Shown here: in pieces, positions 39,193 through 47,639 of the stretch | Layout: every line of letters starts with the position of its first letter | Position numbering within the stretch: the stretch's first letter is position 1 | Source: DATBHM01 sp963772375 | GTDB lineage: Bacteria > Actinomycetota > UBA4738 > JACQTL01 | DNA: 64,000 nucleotides | Direction: 5' to 3' | NCBI GenBank assembly: GCA_963772375.1 | Contig: CAVYXG010000001.1 | Span: forward strand, 930,001-994,000 | Made by a program: the position numbers and the translations under genes | The notes under the pieces: model-generated | Databases searched by the model: none | What the model was told of the DNA's origin: nothing | What the model saw: only the letters and a program-made list of their open reading frames with translations

Positions 39193-40125
39193 CTACCACC
39201 ACAACGCCTCCGAGACCTCCTTCTCCGCCTGCTGCTGGTCGGCCGCCCAGGCGTTCGTCGACAGGTACTTCCACCCGCCGTCGGCGAGGAGGCACACGAC
39301 GTCGCCCTCGTCGACATCGGCGGCGATGCGCCGGGCCACGTGGATCACGGCGCCCGAGGAGATGCCCGCGAAGATGCCCTCGAGCTCGGTGAGCCGCCGG
39401 GTCGCGGCCAGGGCGTCCGAGGAGTCCACGAGGAACTTCCGGTCGATGACGGTCTCGTCGAGGATGGGCGGGACGAACCCCGCGTCGAGCGATCGCAGCC
39501 CGTAGACCAGTTCTCCCAGCTCGGGCTCGGCGGCGATGACCCTGACCCCCGGGTTGTGCTCCCGCAGCCGCCGCCCCACGCCCGTCAGCGTGCCGCCGGT
39601 CCCGAGGCCGGCCACGAAGTGGGTCACCTCGGGGAGGTCCCGGACGATCTCCTCGCCGGTCCCGAAGTAGTGCGCGTCGGGGTTGGCCGCGTTCCCGTAC
39701 TGGAACGGCATGAAGAATCGGTCGCTCTCCGCCATGGCCCGCGCGACCTCGATCGAGCCGTTCGTCCCGGCGTCGGCCGGGGAGAAGACGATGTCGGCGC
39801 CGAACAGCTCGAGCAGCCGGACGCGCTCCTCGCTCGCATTGTCGGGCATGACCACCGTCAGCCGGTAGCCCTTGCGCCGCGCGACCATGGCGAGCGCGAT
39901 GCCCGTGTTGCCCGACGTGGGCTCCAGGATGACCCTGTCCGGCGTGAGGGCGCCGGAGCGCTCGGCCTCCTCGATCATCCGCCTGGCGATGCGGTCCTTG
40001 AGCGAGCCGGTGGGGTTCTGCCCCTCCAGCTTGGCCCACAACCGGACGCCCGGATGCGGCGACATCCGGGGGATGCCGACGAGCGGGGTGTTCCCGATCG
40101 CGTCGAGGATGTCCTTGGCGCGCAC
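39193..40125 (-). CDS. cysM: CysM-type cysteine synthase (sulfide carrier protein/O-phosphoserine dependent)
   Basis: The 310-residue pyridoxal-phosphate enzyme has ILDAIGNTPLVGIPRMS, the cofactor Lys in NPTGSLKDRIARRM (about residue 46), ILEPTSGNTGIALAM, AGLGTGGTLTGVGRRL, and GIFAGISSGAVIHVA. Because its neighbours are Mec, a MoeZ-like enzyme and CysO, it should be the mycobacterial type that makes cysteine on the CysO thiocarboxylate from O-phosphoserine. I chose GTG at 40125 because it aligns with the known N-terminus; the frame is open to an ATG at 40182. No clear ribosome site is visible. It ends in a conserved-looking KYLSTNAW region. Confidence 0.93.
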   Translation of the reverse strand: MRAKDILDAIGNTPLVGIPRMSPHPGVRLWAKLEGQNPTGSLKDRIARRMIEEAERSGALTPDRVILEPTSGNTGIALAMVARRKGYRLTVVMPDNASEERVRLLELFGADIVFSPADAGTNGSIEVARAMAESDRFFMPFQYGNAANPDAHYFGTGEEIVRDLPEVTHFVAGLGTGGTLTGVGRRLREHNPGVRVIAAEPELGELVYGLRSLDAGFVPPILDETVIDRKFLVDSSDALAATRRLTELEGIFAGISSGAVIHVARRIAADVDEGDVVCLLADGGWKYLSTNAWAADQQQAEKEVSEALWW

Positions 40126-40218
40126 GCGTGGATTATCCCAGGGGTCGTGGGCGGTTCCGCGGAACGCCGGGTCGAGGCCCACGGGCGTCCGGCCGGGCTT
40201 CGTCTCCGGGCCGGACGG

Positions 40219-40497
40219 CTACCCCCCGGCGACGGCGGGGAGGATGCTGATCGTGTCCCCGTCCGCGACCGGCGCGTCGAGGCCGCCGCCGTAGCGCACG
40301 TCCTCGCCGTTCACGTACACGTTGACGAACCGGTGCAGGCCGGCGCCGTCGTCGGTGAGGATCGTCCGGGTCACGCCCGGGTGGCGCGACTCGAGGTCCT
40401 TCAGCACCTCGCCGACCGACGCGCCGTCGGCATCGACCACCGCGACGCCGTCCGTGTGCTTGCGCAGGATCGTCGGGAGCTTCACCCGGGCTGCCAT
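40219..40497 (-). CDS. cysO: CysO sulfur-carrier protein (ThiS/MoaD fold)
   Basis: The 92-residue protein is a ubiquitin-like sulfur carrier ending in Gly-Gly (ILPAVAGG), the group that is adenylated and converted to a thiocarboxylate. The core VKLPTILRKHTDG, FVNVYVNGEDVRY and PVADGDTISIL are typical. In mycobacteria CysO donates sulfur to CysM, and Mec then cleaves off the cysteine. The ATG at 40497 overlaps the MoeZ-like stop by one base (TGATG). Confidence 0.95.
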   Translation of the reverse strand: MAARVKLPTILRKHTDGVAVVDADGASVGEVLKDLESRHPGVTRTILTDDGAGLHRFVNVYVNGEDVRYGGGLDAPVADGDTISILPAVAGG

Positions 40498-41387
40498 CAG
40501 CGCTGTCCTCCCACCGTCGTCGGGACGCCGTGTTCGGCCTCCTCGGGGACACCGCCCGAGGGCACGCCGCAGAACAGGTCGTAGTCGATCAGCTCGGTCA
40601 CGGTCGGGGAGTCGCCGCACACCGGGCAGGTCGGGTCGCGCTTGATCTTGACCGTCGTGAAGTCCATCTCCAGCGCGTCGAAGATCAACAGGCGCCCCAC
40701 GAGCGGGTCGCCGACCCCCGTGATCATCTTGATGGCCTCGGTGGCCTGGATCGAGCCGACGATCCCCGGCAGCACGCCGAACACGCCGGCCTCGGCGCAG
40801 TTCGGCACGGACCCGGGCGGCGGTGGCTGCGGGAACAGGCACCGGTAGCACGGGCCGGCGTCGCCCGGCAGGAACACCGTGACCTGCCCCTCGAACTGGT
40901 AGATCGACCCGTACACGAGCGGGCGGCCGAGGAACTGCGTCGCGTCGTTCACCAGGTACCGGACGGGGAAGTTGTCGCTGCCGTCGATCACCAGGTCGTA
41001 GGGGCCCAGGATGTCAATAGCGTTCTCGCTGGTGAGCACCGTGTCGTGCGGCTCGACCTCGATGCCGGGGTTCAGCTCGCGGAGCGTGTCGGCGGCGCTC
41101 GCGACCTTCGGCCGGCCGACGTCGGAGGTCCCGTGGAGGATCTGGCGCTGGAGGTTGGTCAGGTCGACCCGGTCGAAGTCGACCACGCCCAGCCTGCCGA
41201 CGCCCGCCGCGGCGAGGTACATGGCGATCGGCGAGCCCAGTCCGCCGGCGCCGATGCACAGCACGCTCGACTCGAGCAGCCGGCGCTGCCCGTCGCCGCC
41301 GATCTGGGGAAGGATGATGTGTCGCGCGTAGCGGACCACCTCGTCCTCGGTGAAGCGCCTCGTCGGCGCGGTGCCGTCGCCGGTCAT
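40497..41387 (-). CDS. ThiF/MoeB/MoeZ-type adenylyltransferase (E1-like), without rhodanese domain
   Basis: The 296-residue protein adenylates the C-terminal Gly of a ubiquitin-like sulfur carrier, here presumably CysO. Visible are YARHIILPQIGGDGQRRL, the ATP-binding LCIGAGGLGSPIAMYLAAAG, DFDRVDLTNLQRQILH, the zinc cysteines in CYRCLFP and CPVCGD, and the conserved Cys in NCAEAGVFGVLPGIVGS. Mycobacterial MoeZ carries an extra C-terminal rhodanese domain that delivers sulfur; this one stops short of it. A separate sulfurtransferase must supply sulfur, perhaps the one at 63438. Start ATG at 41387 overlaps the mec stop (ATGA). Confidence 0.93.
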   Translation of the reverse strand: MTGDGTAPTRRFTEDEVVRYARHIILPQIGGDGQRRLLESSVLCIGAGGLGSPIAMYLAAAGVGRLGVVDFDRVDLTNLQRQILHGTSDVGRPKVASAADTLRELNPGIEVEPHDTVLTSENAIDILGPYDLVIDGSDNFPVRYLVNDATQFLGRPLVYGSIYQFEGQVTVFLPGDAGPCYRCLFPQPPPPGSVPNCAEAGVFGVLPGIVGSIQATEAIKMITGVGDPLVGRLLIFDALEMDFTTVKIKRDPTCPVCGDSPTVTELIDYDLFCGVPSGGVPEEAEHGVPTTVGGQR

Positions 41388-41782
41388 CCGATCATCACGT
41401 CCTCTTCGGTCACGTCGCCGTCCAGGATCCGGAACCCCCGCAGCAGCGGGGCCGACCGGTCCTGCAGCGACAGGATCAGGTAGTGGGCCTCCGGGTACAG
41501 CGCCTGCCGACGGTCGGTCGCCGACGGATACGCCTCGGAGTGGGTGTGGGAGTGGAAGATGCCGAACACGTCGAGGCCCTCGTCGTCCATCCCGGAGAAC
41601 ACCTCGAACTGCTCCTTCGCATCGAGCCGGTAGGTCGCCGGGCTCGCATCGGCGTTCCGCATCGGGATCACCCGGACCGCGATGCCCTCCTTGCCGGCCA
41701 CCAGCCCGCACGCCTCGTTCGGGTACCCGTCCTGGCAGTGGGCCACGATCTCGTCGTACTGGGAACGTTCGATCTGGATCAC
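41384..41782 (-). CDS. mec: Mec-type JAMM metalloprotease that releases cysteine from CysO
   Basis: The 132-residue protein has the JAMM zinc motif HSHTHSEAYPSATD (HxHx7Sx2D, about residues 71-84) and the upstream catalytic Glu in YPNEACGLVAG. In mycobacteria this enzyme hydrolyses the CysO-cysteine adduct. I chose the GTG at 41782 because GGAGGAG is placed just before it. The frame is open to an ATG at 41812 with no ribosome site, and the resulting N-terminus (VIQIERSQYDEIVAH) matches the known start of the fold. It is the first gene of the block running to rdgB. Confidence 0.93.
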   Translation of the reverse strand: MIQIERSQYDEIVAHCQDGYPNEACGLVAGKEGIAVRVIPMRNADASPATYRLDAKEQFEVFSGMDDEGLDVFGIFHSHTHSEAYPSATDRRQALYPEAHYLILSLQDRSAPLLRGFRILDGDVTEEDVMIG

Positions 41783-41825
41783 GTCTCCTCCGAATGCCGG
41801 AAAGTCTATCAACGGAGTCGGATTC

Positions 41826-41845
41826 GCTGTTGCTGTTGCAACAGC
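41826..41845. other. Perfect 8-bp stem hairpin between selD and mec
   Basis: GCTGTTGC, a four-base loop TGTT, and GCAACAGC form a perfect hairpin in the 108-base gap between the selD stop and the mec start. No T-run follows on either strand, so a classical intrinsic terminator is not shown. It may still end selD transcription or form part of the mec leader. Confidence 0.35.
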
Positions 41846-41890
41846 GGCCGAGCGCGAGGGATTCCTCCGGGCCGCCGCCCATCATCACTG

Positions 41891-42937
41891 TCAGCCGGGG
41901 AGGCGGCCGGCGACGGCGACGCGCCCCGGCGTGCCCTCGACGACCCGGCCCACCTGGCGGAGGGGCACCCCCCGCTCACCGGCAGCGTCGTGCAGCCGCG
42001 CGGGGTCCCGGGTCGCGATGAGCATCCCGCCCGAGGTCTGCGCGTCCGCGAGCACCAGTTGCTCCTCCCGAGGGAGATCCCCCCACGCCACATACCGGTC
42101 GAGGAACTCGTGGTTGCGCACCGTGCCGCCGGGGACGACGTTCCGGCGGGCCAGGTCCATGGTCCCGGGCAGCAGTTCGACGGCCGCCGCATCGACCACC
42201 CCCGCGCAGCCGGATGCCGCGAGCATCCCCCGGAGGTGGCCGAGCAGCCCGAACCCGGTGACGTCGGTCGCCGCGTCGACGCGCGCCGCCACCATGGCCT
42301 CCCCGGCGGCCCGATTGAGCTCGGTCATGGTGTCGACCGCCATCACGATCTGTTCCTCGGTGGCGATGCCGCGCTTGATGGCCGTCGAGACGATCCCCAG
42401 CCCGAGGGGCTTGGTCAGGAACAGCTCGCCGCCCGGCCGGGCGGTGGAGTTCCGGACGATGCGCTTGGGGTCGGCCAGCCCGATGACCGCCATGCCGTAC
42501 TTCGGTTCGGGATCGGTGATGGTGTGCCCGCCGACGATCGCGACGCCGGCGGCACCGGCGACCGCCGCGCCCCCCTCCAGCACCCGCGACAGGAGCTCGA
42601 GCGGCAGCTCGTCCACCGGCCACCCGGCGAGGTTGAGCGCGGTGACCGGCCGGCCGCCCATCGCGTACACGTCGCTGAACGCGTTCGCCGCGGCGATCCG
42701 GCCCCAGTCGTAGGCGTCGTCGACGATGGGCGTGAAGAAGTCGACCGTCTGCACCAGGGCCTGCCCGCCGGGCAGGACGTAGACGGCCGCGTCGTCGCCG
42801 GTCTCTGCGGAGACCAGCACCTCCTCCGGCATTGCCGGGGTCCCGAGTCGGCCCAGCACCTGGGCCAGGTCAGAAGGACCGAGCTTGCACGCTCAACCGG
42901 CGCCGTGGCTGTACTTGGTCAACCGGACGTTCGCCAC
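41891..42937 (-). CDS. selD: Selenide, water dikinase, with in-frame UGA (selenocysteine) at the catalytic position
   Basis: SelD makes selenophosphate from selenide and ATP, the selenium donor for selenocysteine and selenouridine. Downstream of an internal ATG at 42859 the protein has VDFFTPIVDDAYDWGRIAA, NAFSDVYAMGG, VGGHTITDPEPKYG, TKPLGLGIVSTA, DVTGFGLLGHL, VPGGTVRNHEF and ADAQTSGGML. The true gene begins upstream: from GTG at 42937 it reads MANVRLTKYSHGAG, then UGA at 42895-42893, then ACKLGPSDL in the same frame. E. coli SelD has RLTQYSHGAGCGCK here, with catalytic Cys17, so UGA falls exactly on the Cys/Sec position. Total 348 residues counting Sec15. No ribosome site is evident at the GTG. 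Confidence 0.9.
42850..42866 (-). promoter_or_regulatory. Candidate SECIS stem-loop in selD mRNA
   Basis: In the selD transcript a 7-bp perfect stem GGCCCAG/CUGGGCC closed by the loop GUG begins 29 bases after the start of the UGA, in the distance range of bacterial SECIS elements read by SelB. It lies inside the coding sequence, as bacterial SECIS elements do. The loop is smaller than in E. coli, so SelB recognition is not proven. Confidence 0.4.
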
Positions 42938-43012
42938 GCCGGAAGGATACGGCCGCCCTTCGCCCGGCACGTCCAATGGACAATTCCGACGTACTGGCGG
43001 CATCCGGGCCGC

Positions 43013-43018
43013 TATGCT
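43013..43018 (+). promoter_or_regulatory. Possible -10 element for the partner-switching operon
   Basis: TATGCT lies 11 bases upstream of the ATG at 43030. Transcription would then begin only a few bases before the start codon, giving a leaderless or nearly leaderless message, which fits the absence of a Shine-Dalgarno. No convincing -35 is seen, so confidence is low. Confidence 0.3.
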
Positions 43019-43029
43019 GCTCGGGGCCC

Positions 43030-46000
43030 ATGACGGACACCGCACGCGCCCCGAGCACCGGCGTCCCCGGATCGCTCCAGCCGACCGTCATCGACGACGT
43101 GCCGGCCGCGGTCGTGGTGACCGATCGGGACGGCATGGTCACCGACTGGAACCGCCAGGCGCACGAGATCTACGGCTGGTCGCGGGAGGAGGCGCTGGGC
43201 CGGAGCGCCCGCGAGCTCATCACGCTCAGTTCGGACGCCGAGGCCGCGCGGCGCGTCAGCGATCTCCTGCGGTCCGGGGAACGGTGGCGGGGCGAGTTCA
43301 CCGTGGTCGGACGGGACGGGCGGGCGTTCCCGGTCTTCGCGTCCCTGGCTCCGATCCGCGACGACGGCGGGGTGGTGGTGGGCATGATCGGCATTTCGGT
43401 GGACATCACCGAGCGACGGCGTTCCGAGCGTCGCCTCGCCGCGCAGACGGCCGTCACGCGCGTGCTCTCAGAGTCGGAGACCCTGGCCGAGGCCGCGCCC
43501 CGGATCCTCGAGGACGTCGCCGGTGCGCTCGACATGGGCACGGGGCTGCTGTGGGCGGTGGACGCCGAATCGCCTGCGCTGCACGTGGTCGCGGCCTGGC
43601 ACGACCAGGAGGTTCCGGCTGGCGAGTTCCTGGAGGCGTCGTCCGGCCGGAGATTCGAGCCCGGGGTCGGGCTCCCCGGCCGGGCGTGGGAACAGGGCGA
43701 GCCGATCCCGATCCGGGACTTCGCCGCCGACCCGACGCTGCCCCGCGCCGAGGCGGCCCGGGCGGCCGGCCTGCACGGAGCGCTGGCGTTCCCGATCCGG
43801 CGGGGCGGTGAGGTCCTCGGGGTCGTGGAGTTCCTGTCGCCCACCGCTCTGGAACCCGACGAGGAGCTGCTCGAGACCACCCGCGCGATCGGCGGCCAGA
43901 TCGGGCTGTTCGTCGAACGGACCGAGGTCCTCGACGAGCTCCGGGCGAGCGAGCGAAGCGGGGCGGCCGCGGAGGCCAGGTACCGGGCGCTCGTGGAGAC
44001 CACGCCGGTCGTCTCGTACACCAACGCCATCGGCTCCCCCAGCGTGTGCCGGTACATCTCGCCCCAGATCGAGGCCCTGACCGGCCACACCCCCGAGGAA
44101 TGGATGGCGGAGCCGGGGATCTGGCAACGACTCGTCCATCCCGAGGATCGCGAGGCCGAGCTCGCCAAGGACGCCGCCCACAACGAAAGCGGCGAGCCCT
44201 ACTCGTCCGAGTACCGACTGGTCGCCCGGGACGGCCGGGAGGTCTGGGTCCGCGACGAGGCGGTCATCGTCCGCGGCGAGGGAGGCGAGGCCGACCTGTG
44301 GCAGGGCGTCATGGTCGACGTCACCGAGCGCAAGCTCACGGAGCTGCAGCTCCGGGCGCGGGCGCACCAACAGGAGGCCGTGGCCGAGCTCGGCCGACTG
44401 GCGCTCTCCGGCGCCGACGTCACGACCCTGATGGACCGGGCCATGGAGTCCGTCTGCGAGATCCTCGTCGTCGGCCAATGCGAGCTGCTGGAGCTGCAGG
44501 AGGGCGGGGACTTCGTCTTTCGGGCGGGCCGGGGGTGGGACGACGCCGAGCCCGGCGCGGTGGTGGCCTCTGGGTCGAACGGCCTCCCCGGGTTCACGCT
44601 GTCGACGAACGAGCCCGTCGTCGTGGCCGACCTCGCGGGGGACGACCGGTTCACCGAGAAGTCGTGGCTGGGAGGGCACGGCGTGGTGAGCGCGGTCAGT
44701 GTCCTCGTGCGGGGCCCCCAGGCCCCGTGGGGCGTGCTCGCTGCGCTGTCCACCGAACCGCGGGAGTTCCCCCCGGACGACGTCTATTTCCTGCGCGCGA
44801 TCGCCAACGTGCTGGCCCTCGTCCTCCAGCGGTCCCGCGTCGACGAGCAGCGCGAGGCCCTGCTGGCGAGCGAGCAGCGGGCGCGGGCCGATTCCGAGCG
44901 GGCCCGCGTGCGGCTGCGGTTCCTGGCGGAGGCCAGCACCATCCTGTCCTCCTCGCTCGACTACGAGGCCACGCTGTCGCGGCTCGCCCACCTGGCGGTG
45001 CCGGAGATCTCCGACTGGTGCATCGTCTACCGGCTGACGGATTCGGGGGACATCCGACGCCTGACCGTCGTCCACGCGGACCCCTCGGGCGGCGAGTCCG
45101 CAGCCGAGCTGCAGTCCGGCGTCGCGCTGAACCCGGCCGCGGACTCGGGCGTCCCCAGGGTGCTGCGGACCGCCCAGCCGACCCTGTATCCCGAGGCCGA
45201 CGCGGCGCTGTTCGCCTCGGAGTCGACCGACCCCGAGGCCGCCGAACGCGTCGGCCGGCAGATGGGCATCCGGTCGTGGATGTGCGTTCCGCTGAACGCT
45301 CGGGGGCGCACGATCGGCGCGATCTCGTTCATCTCGGCCGAGTCGGAACGTCGCTTCGACGCCGAGGACCTGGCGCAGGCCATGGAGCTGGCCCGGCACG
45401 CGGCACTCGCCGTGGACAACGCGCAGCTCTACCAGGCCGAGCTGGATTCCCGGCGGGCCACCGAGCGCGGCGCCCAGCGCACCGCCCTGCTCCAGGCCGT
45501 CACCGCGGCCCTGTCCGAGGCGCTCGGCCCCACCGAGGTGGCCGAGATCGTCGTCGAGCGGTGCGTGTCGGCGATGGGGGCGTCGGCCGGCGTCGTGGCG
45601 CTGCTCACGCGGGACGCGACCGAGCTCGAGATCATCCGCCTGGTCGGCTATCGCGCGGAGATCGGCGAGCACTGGTCGAGGTTCCTCCTCGACGCGGACC
45701 TGCCGATGTCGGATGCGGTCCGCACGGAGGAGCCGGTGTTCATCACGTCGCGAGCCGACCGCGACCGCCGGTACCCCAGGCTGGCCGCGTCCCCGATGGA
45801 GAACCAGGCGGTCGCCACCGTTCCGCTGGTGGTGGAGTCCCGGGCCATCGGCGGCATGACGCTCTCGTTCACCGAGCCCAGGGAGTTCCCGCCGGATGAC
45901 CGGGCATTCCTGCTCGCCCTGGCGCGGCAGGCCGCCCAGGCGCTCGAGCGGTCCCGGCTGTACCAGGCCGAACACGACGCCAGGGCGGAGGCCGAACGGG

Positions 46001-47301
46001 CCAACGACCGGCTGGCGTTCCTGGCCGAGGCGAGCGAGATCCTGTCGCGATCCCTCGACTATCGCGAGACGATGGCCGAGGTGGCCCGGCTGTCGGTTCC
46101 CCGGCTGGCCGACTGGTGCACGGTGGAGATGCTCGAGGACGGCGAGATCGCGTCGGTCGCAGTGGCCCACGTGGACCCCGAGAAGGTGCAGTTGGCGCAC
46201 GCCCTCCGCAAGCGCTATCCGCCGGCGGCCGACGCCCCGACCGGCGTCCCGAACGTGATCCGGTCCGGCCAGCCCGAGCTGTGGCCCGAGATCCCGCAGG
46301 ACGTCATCGACTCGGTCGAGGACCCCGAGATCCGCCGGCTCCTGGTCGACCTCCAGCTGCGATCGGTGATGATCGTGCCGTTGAAGACCCGGGGCCGGGC
46401 CGTGGGCGCCATCACGTTCGTCTGGGCGGAGTCGGGGCGGACGTACGGTTCCGCCGACCTCGCGCTCGCCCAGGACCTGGCCCGTCGCGGGGCCCAGGCG
46501 GTGGAGAACGCGGTCATCTACAGCGAACGCGACTACATCGCCCGGACGCTGCAGCAGAGCCTCCTTCCCCCCGACCTCCCCGAGATCCCCGGGCTGGAGC
46601 TCGCCGCCCGGTACCTTCCTGCCGGCGCCGGGAACGAGGTCGGCGGGGACTTCTACGACGTGTTCGACACGGGCGACGGCGCGTGGGGCCTCGCGATCGG
46701 CGACGTGTGCGGCAAGGGCCCGGACGCCGCGGCGGTCATGGGCCTCGCCAAGTACTCGCTTCGCGCCGCGGCGATGCGCGAGCGGCGCCCCAGCCAGATC
46801 CTCGACACGATGAACGAGGCCGTCATGCGCCAGACCACGGACGGGCGGTTCCTCACCGTGGCGTACGTCCGCATCCGGCCCGACTCGCGGTCGATCCGGC
46901 TCACCGTGTCGTGCGGCGGACACCCACTGCCCACGATCCTGCGGGCCGACGGCACCCTGTCGACCGCCGGGCGGCCGGGGACGCTGCTCGGGCTGTTCCC
47001 CGATCCGGAGCTGTCGGACGACACCGTGGACCTCGTGCCCGGCGACGTGATGGTCGTGTACACGGATGGGGTCACCGATTCGCCCGGCGCGCCGGAGGAC
47101 CGGGGCGAGGAGCGCCTGGACGAGATCCTGCTGGAGAACCGGGGCGCCTCGGCGGCCGGGATCGCCGACGCGATCGAGCGCGCCGTGATGGCCCCCAAGC
47201 AGCAGGCCCGGCGCGACGACGTGGCGTTCATCGTCATGCGCGTGCTGCCGGACGGCTCGCCGGGACGACCCGATCGGCTCCGAGAGGAGGGGACGCCGTG
47301 A
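43030..47301 (+). CDS. PAS/GAF multi-sensor PP2C-type (RsbU/SpoIIE) serine phosphatase
   Basis: The 1423-residue cytoplasmic protein is a chain of sensors ending in a phosphatase. In order: PAS (about residues 20-133), GAF (134-300), PAS with PAC (314-440), four more GAF domains (446-615, 628-800, 816-985, 994-1165), and a SpoIIE/RsbU PP2C domain (1167-1410). The PP2C domain begins YIARTLQQSLLPPDLPEIPG and has metal-binding GNEVGGDFYDVF, AIGDVCGKGPDAA and VYTDGVTDS. GAFs three and five share an SLDY...VP...DWC pattern and look duplicated. It should dephosphorylate the STAS protein encoded next, freeing a sigma factor under some stress or light/redox cue. There is no membrane helix. Confidence 0.9.
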   Translation: MTDTARAPSTGVPGSLQPTVIDDVPAAVVVTDRDGMVTDWNRQAHEIYGWSREEALGRSARELITLSSDAEAARRVSDLLRSGERWRGEFTVVGRDGRAFPVFASLAPIRDDGGVVVGMIGISVDITERRRSERRLAAQTAVTRVLSESETLAEAAPRILEDVAGALDMGTGLLWAVDAESPALHVVAAWHDQEVPAGEFLEASSGRRFEPGVGLPGRAWEQGEPIPIRDFAADPTLPRAEAARAAGLHGALAFPIRRGGEVLGVVEFLSPTALEPDEELLETTRAIGGQIGLFVERTEVLDELRASERSGAAAEARYRALVETTPVVSYTNAIGSPSVCRYISPQIEALTGHTPEEWMAEPGIWQRLVHPEDREAELAKDAAHNESGEPYSSEYRLVARDGREVWVRDEAVIVRGEGGEADLWQGVMVDVTERKLTELQLRARAHQQEAVAELGRLALSGADVTTLMDRAMESVCEILVVGQCELLELQEGGDFVFRAGRGWDDAEPGAVVASGSNGLPGFTLSTNEPVVVADLAGDDRFTEKSWLGGHGVVSAVSVLVRGPQAPWGVLAALSTEPREFPPDDVYFLRAIANVLALVLQRSRVDEQREALLASEQRARADSERARVRLRFLAEASTILSSSLDYEATLSRLAHLAVPEISDWCIVYRLTDSGDIRRLTVVHADPSGGESAAELQSGVALNPAADSGVPRVLRTAQPTLYPEADAALFASESTDPEAAERVGRQMGIRSWMCVPLNARGRTIGAISFISAESERRFDAEDLAQAMELARHAALAVDNAQLYQAELDSRRATERGAQRTALLQAVTAALSEALGPTEVAEIVVERCVSAMGASAGVVALLTRDATELEIIRLVGYRAEIGEHWSRFLLDADLPMSDAVRTEEPVFITSRADRDRRYPRLAASPMENQAVATVPLVVESRAIGGMTLSFTEPREFPPDDRAFLLALARQAAQALERSRLYQAEHDARAEAERANDRLAFLAEASEILSRSLDYRETMAEVARLSVPRLADWCTVEMLEDGEIASVAVAHVDPEKVQLAHALRKRYPPAADAPTGVPNVIRSGQPELWPEIPQDVIDSVEDPEIRRLLVDLQLRSVMIVPLKTRGRAVGAITFVWAESGRTYGSADLALAQDLARRGAQAVENAVIYSERDYIARTLQQSLLPPDLPEIPGLELAARYLPAGAGNEVGGDFYDVFDTGDGAWGLAIGDVCGKGPDAAAVMGLAKYSLRAAAMRERRPSQILDTMNEAVMRQTTDGRFLTVAYVRIRPDSRSIRLTVSCGGHPLPTILRADGTLSTAGRPGTLLGLFPDPELSDDTVDLVPGDVMVVYTDGVTDSPGAPEDRGEERLDEILLENRGASAAGIADAIERAVMAPKQQARRDDVAFIVMRVLPDGSPGRPDRLREEGTP

Positions 47302-47639
47302 GGACGCTCTCGGTCGAGACCCGGTGGGACGAGGAGGACGCGACCGTCGTCCTGACCGGCGAGCTCGACCTCTCCACGGCTCCGGAGGTCGAACAGGCGC
47401 TCGCCGACGCGGAGGAGCAGCAGCCGGAGCGCGTGGTGATCGACCTCCGGCAGCTGGTGTTCCTGGACTCGACCGGGCTGCGGGTCGTGCTCGCGGCCGA
47501 CGGCCGTGCACGCAGGGACGGGCGCCGGCTGGAGGTCGTCCCGGGGCCACCACAGGTCCACCGGGTGTTCCGCATCGCGCTGCTCGACAAGCGGATCACG
47601 TTCGTCGACGGGACCGGCGAGCCGGAGGCGGGGTCGTGA
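47298..47639 (+). CDS. STAS-domain anti-sigma factor antagonist (RsbV type)
   Basis: The 113-residue protein is a STAS domain with GELDLSTAPEVEQAL and the phosphorylation site LVFLDSTGLRVVLA (about residues 55-68). It is the expected substrate of the phosphatase encoded upstream and of the kinase encoded downstream. GTG at 47298 overlaps the phosphatase stop (GTGA), with GAGGAGGGG upstream, and its own end overlaps the next gene, so the three partners are made in step. Confidence 0.93.
   Translation: MRTLSVETRWDEEDATVVLTGELDLSTAPEVEQALADAEEQQPERVVIDLRQLVFLDSTGLRVVLAADGRARRDGRRLEVVPGPPQVHRVFRIALLDKRITFVDGTGEPEAGS

Noticed and set aside
43468..47553. 1361-codon minus-strand open frame opposite the PAS/GAF phosphatase
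   Set aside because: It has the Arg/Gly/Asp-rich composition of an antisense shadow and no recognisable domain, while the plus strand has seven sensor domains.
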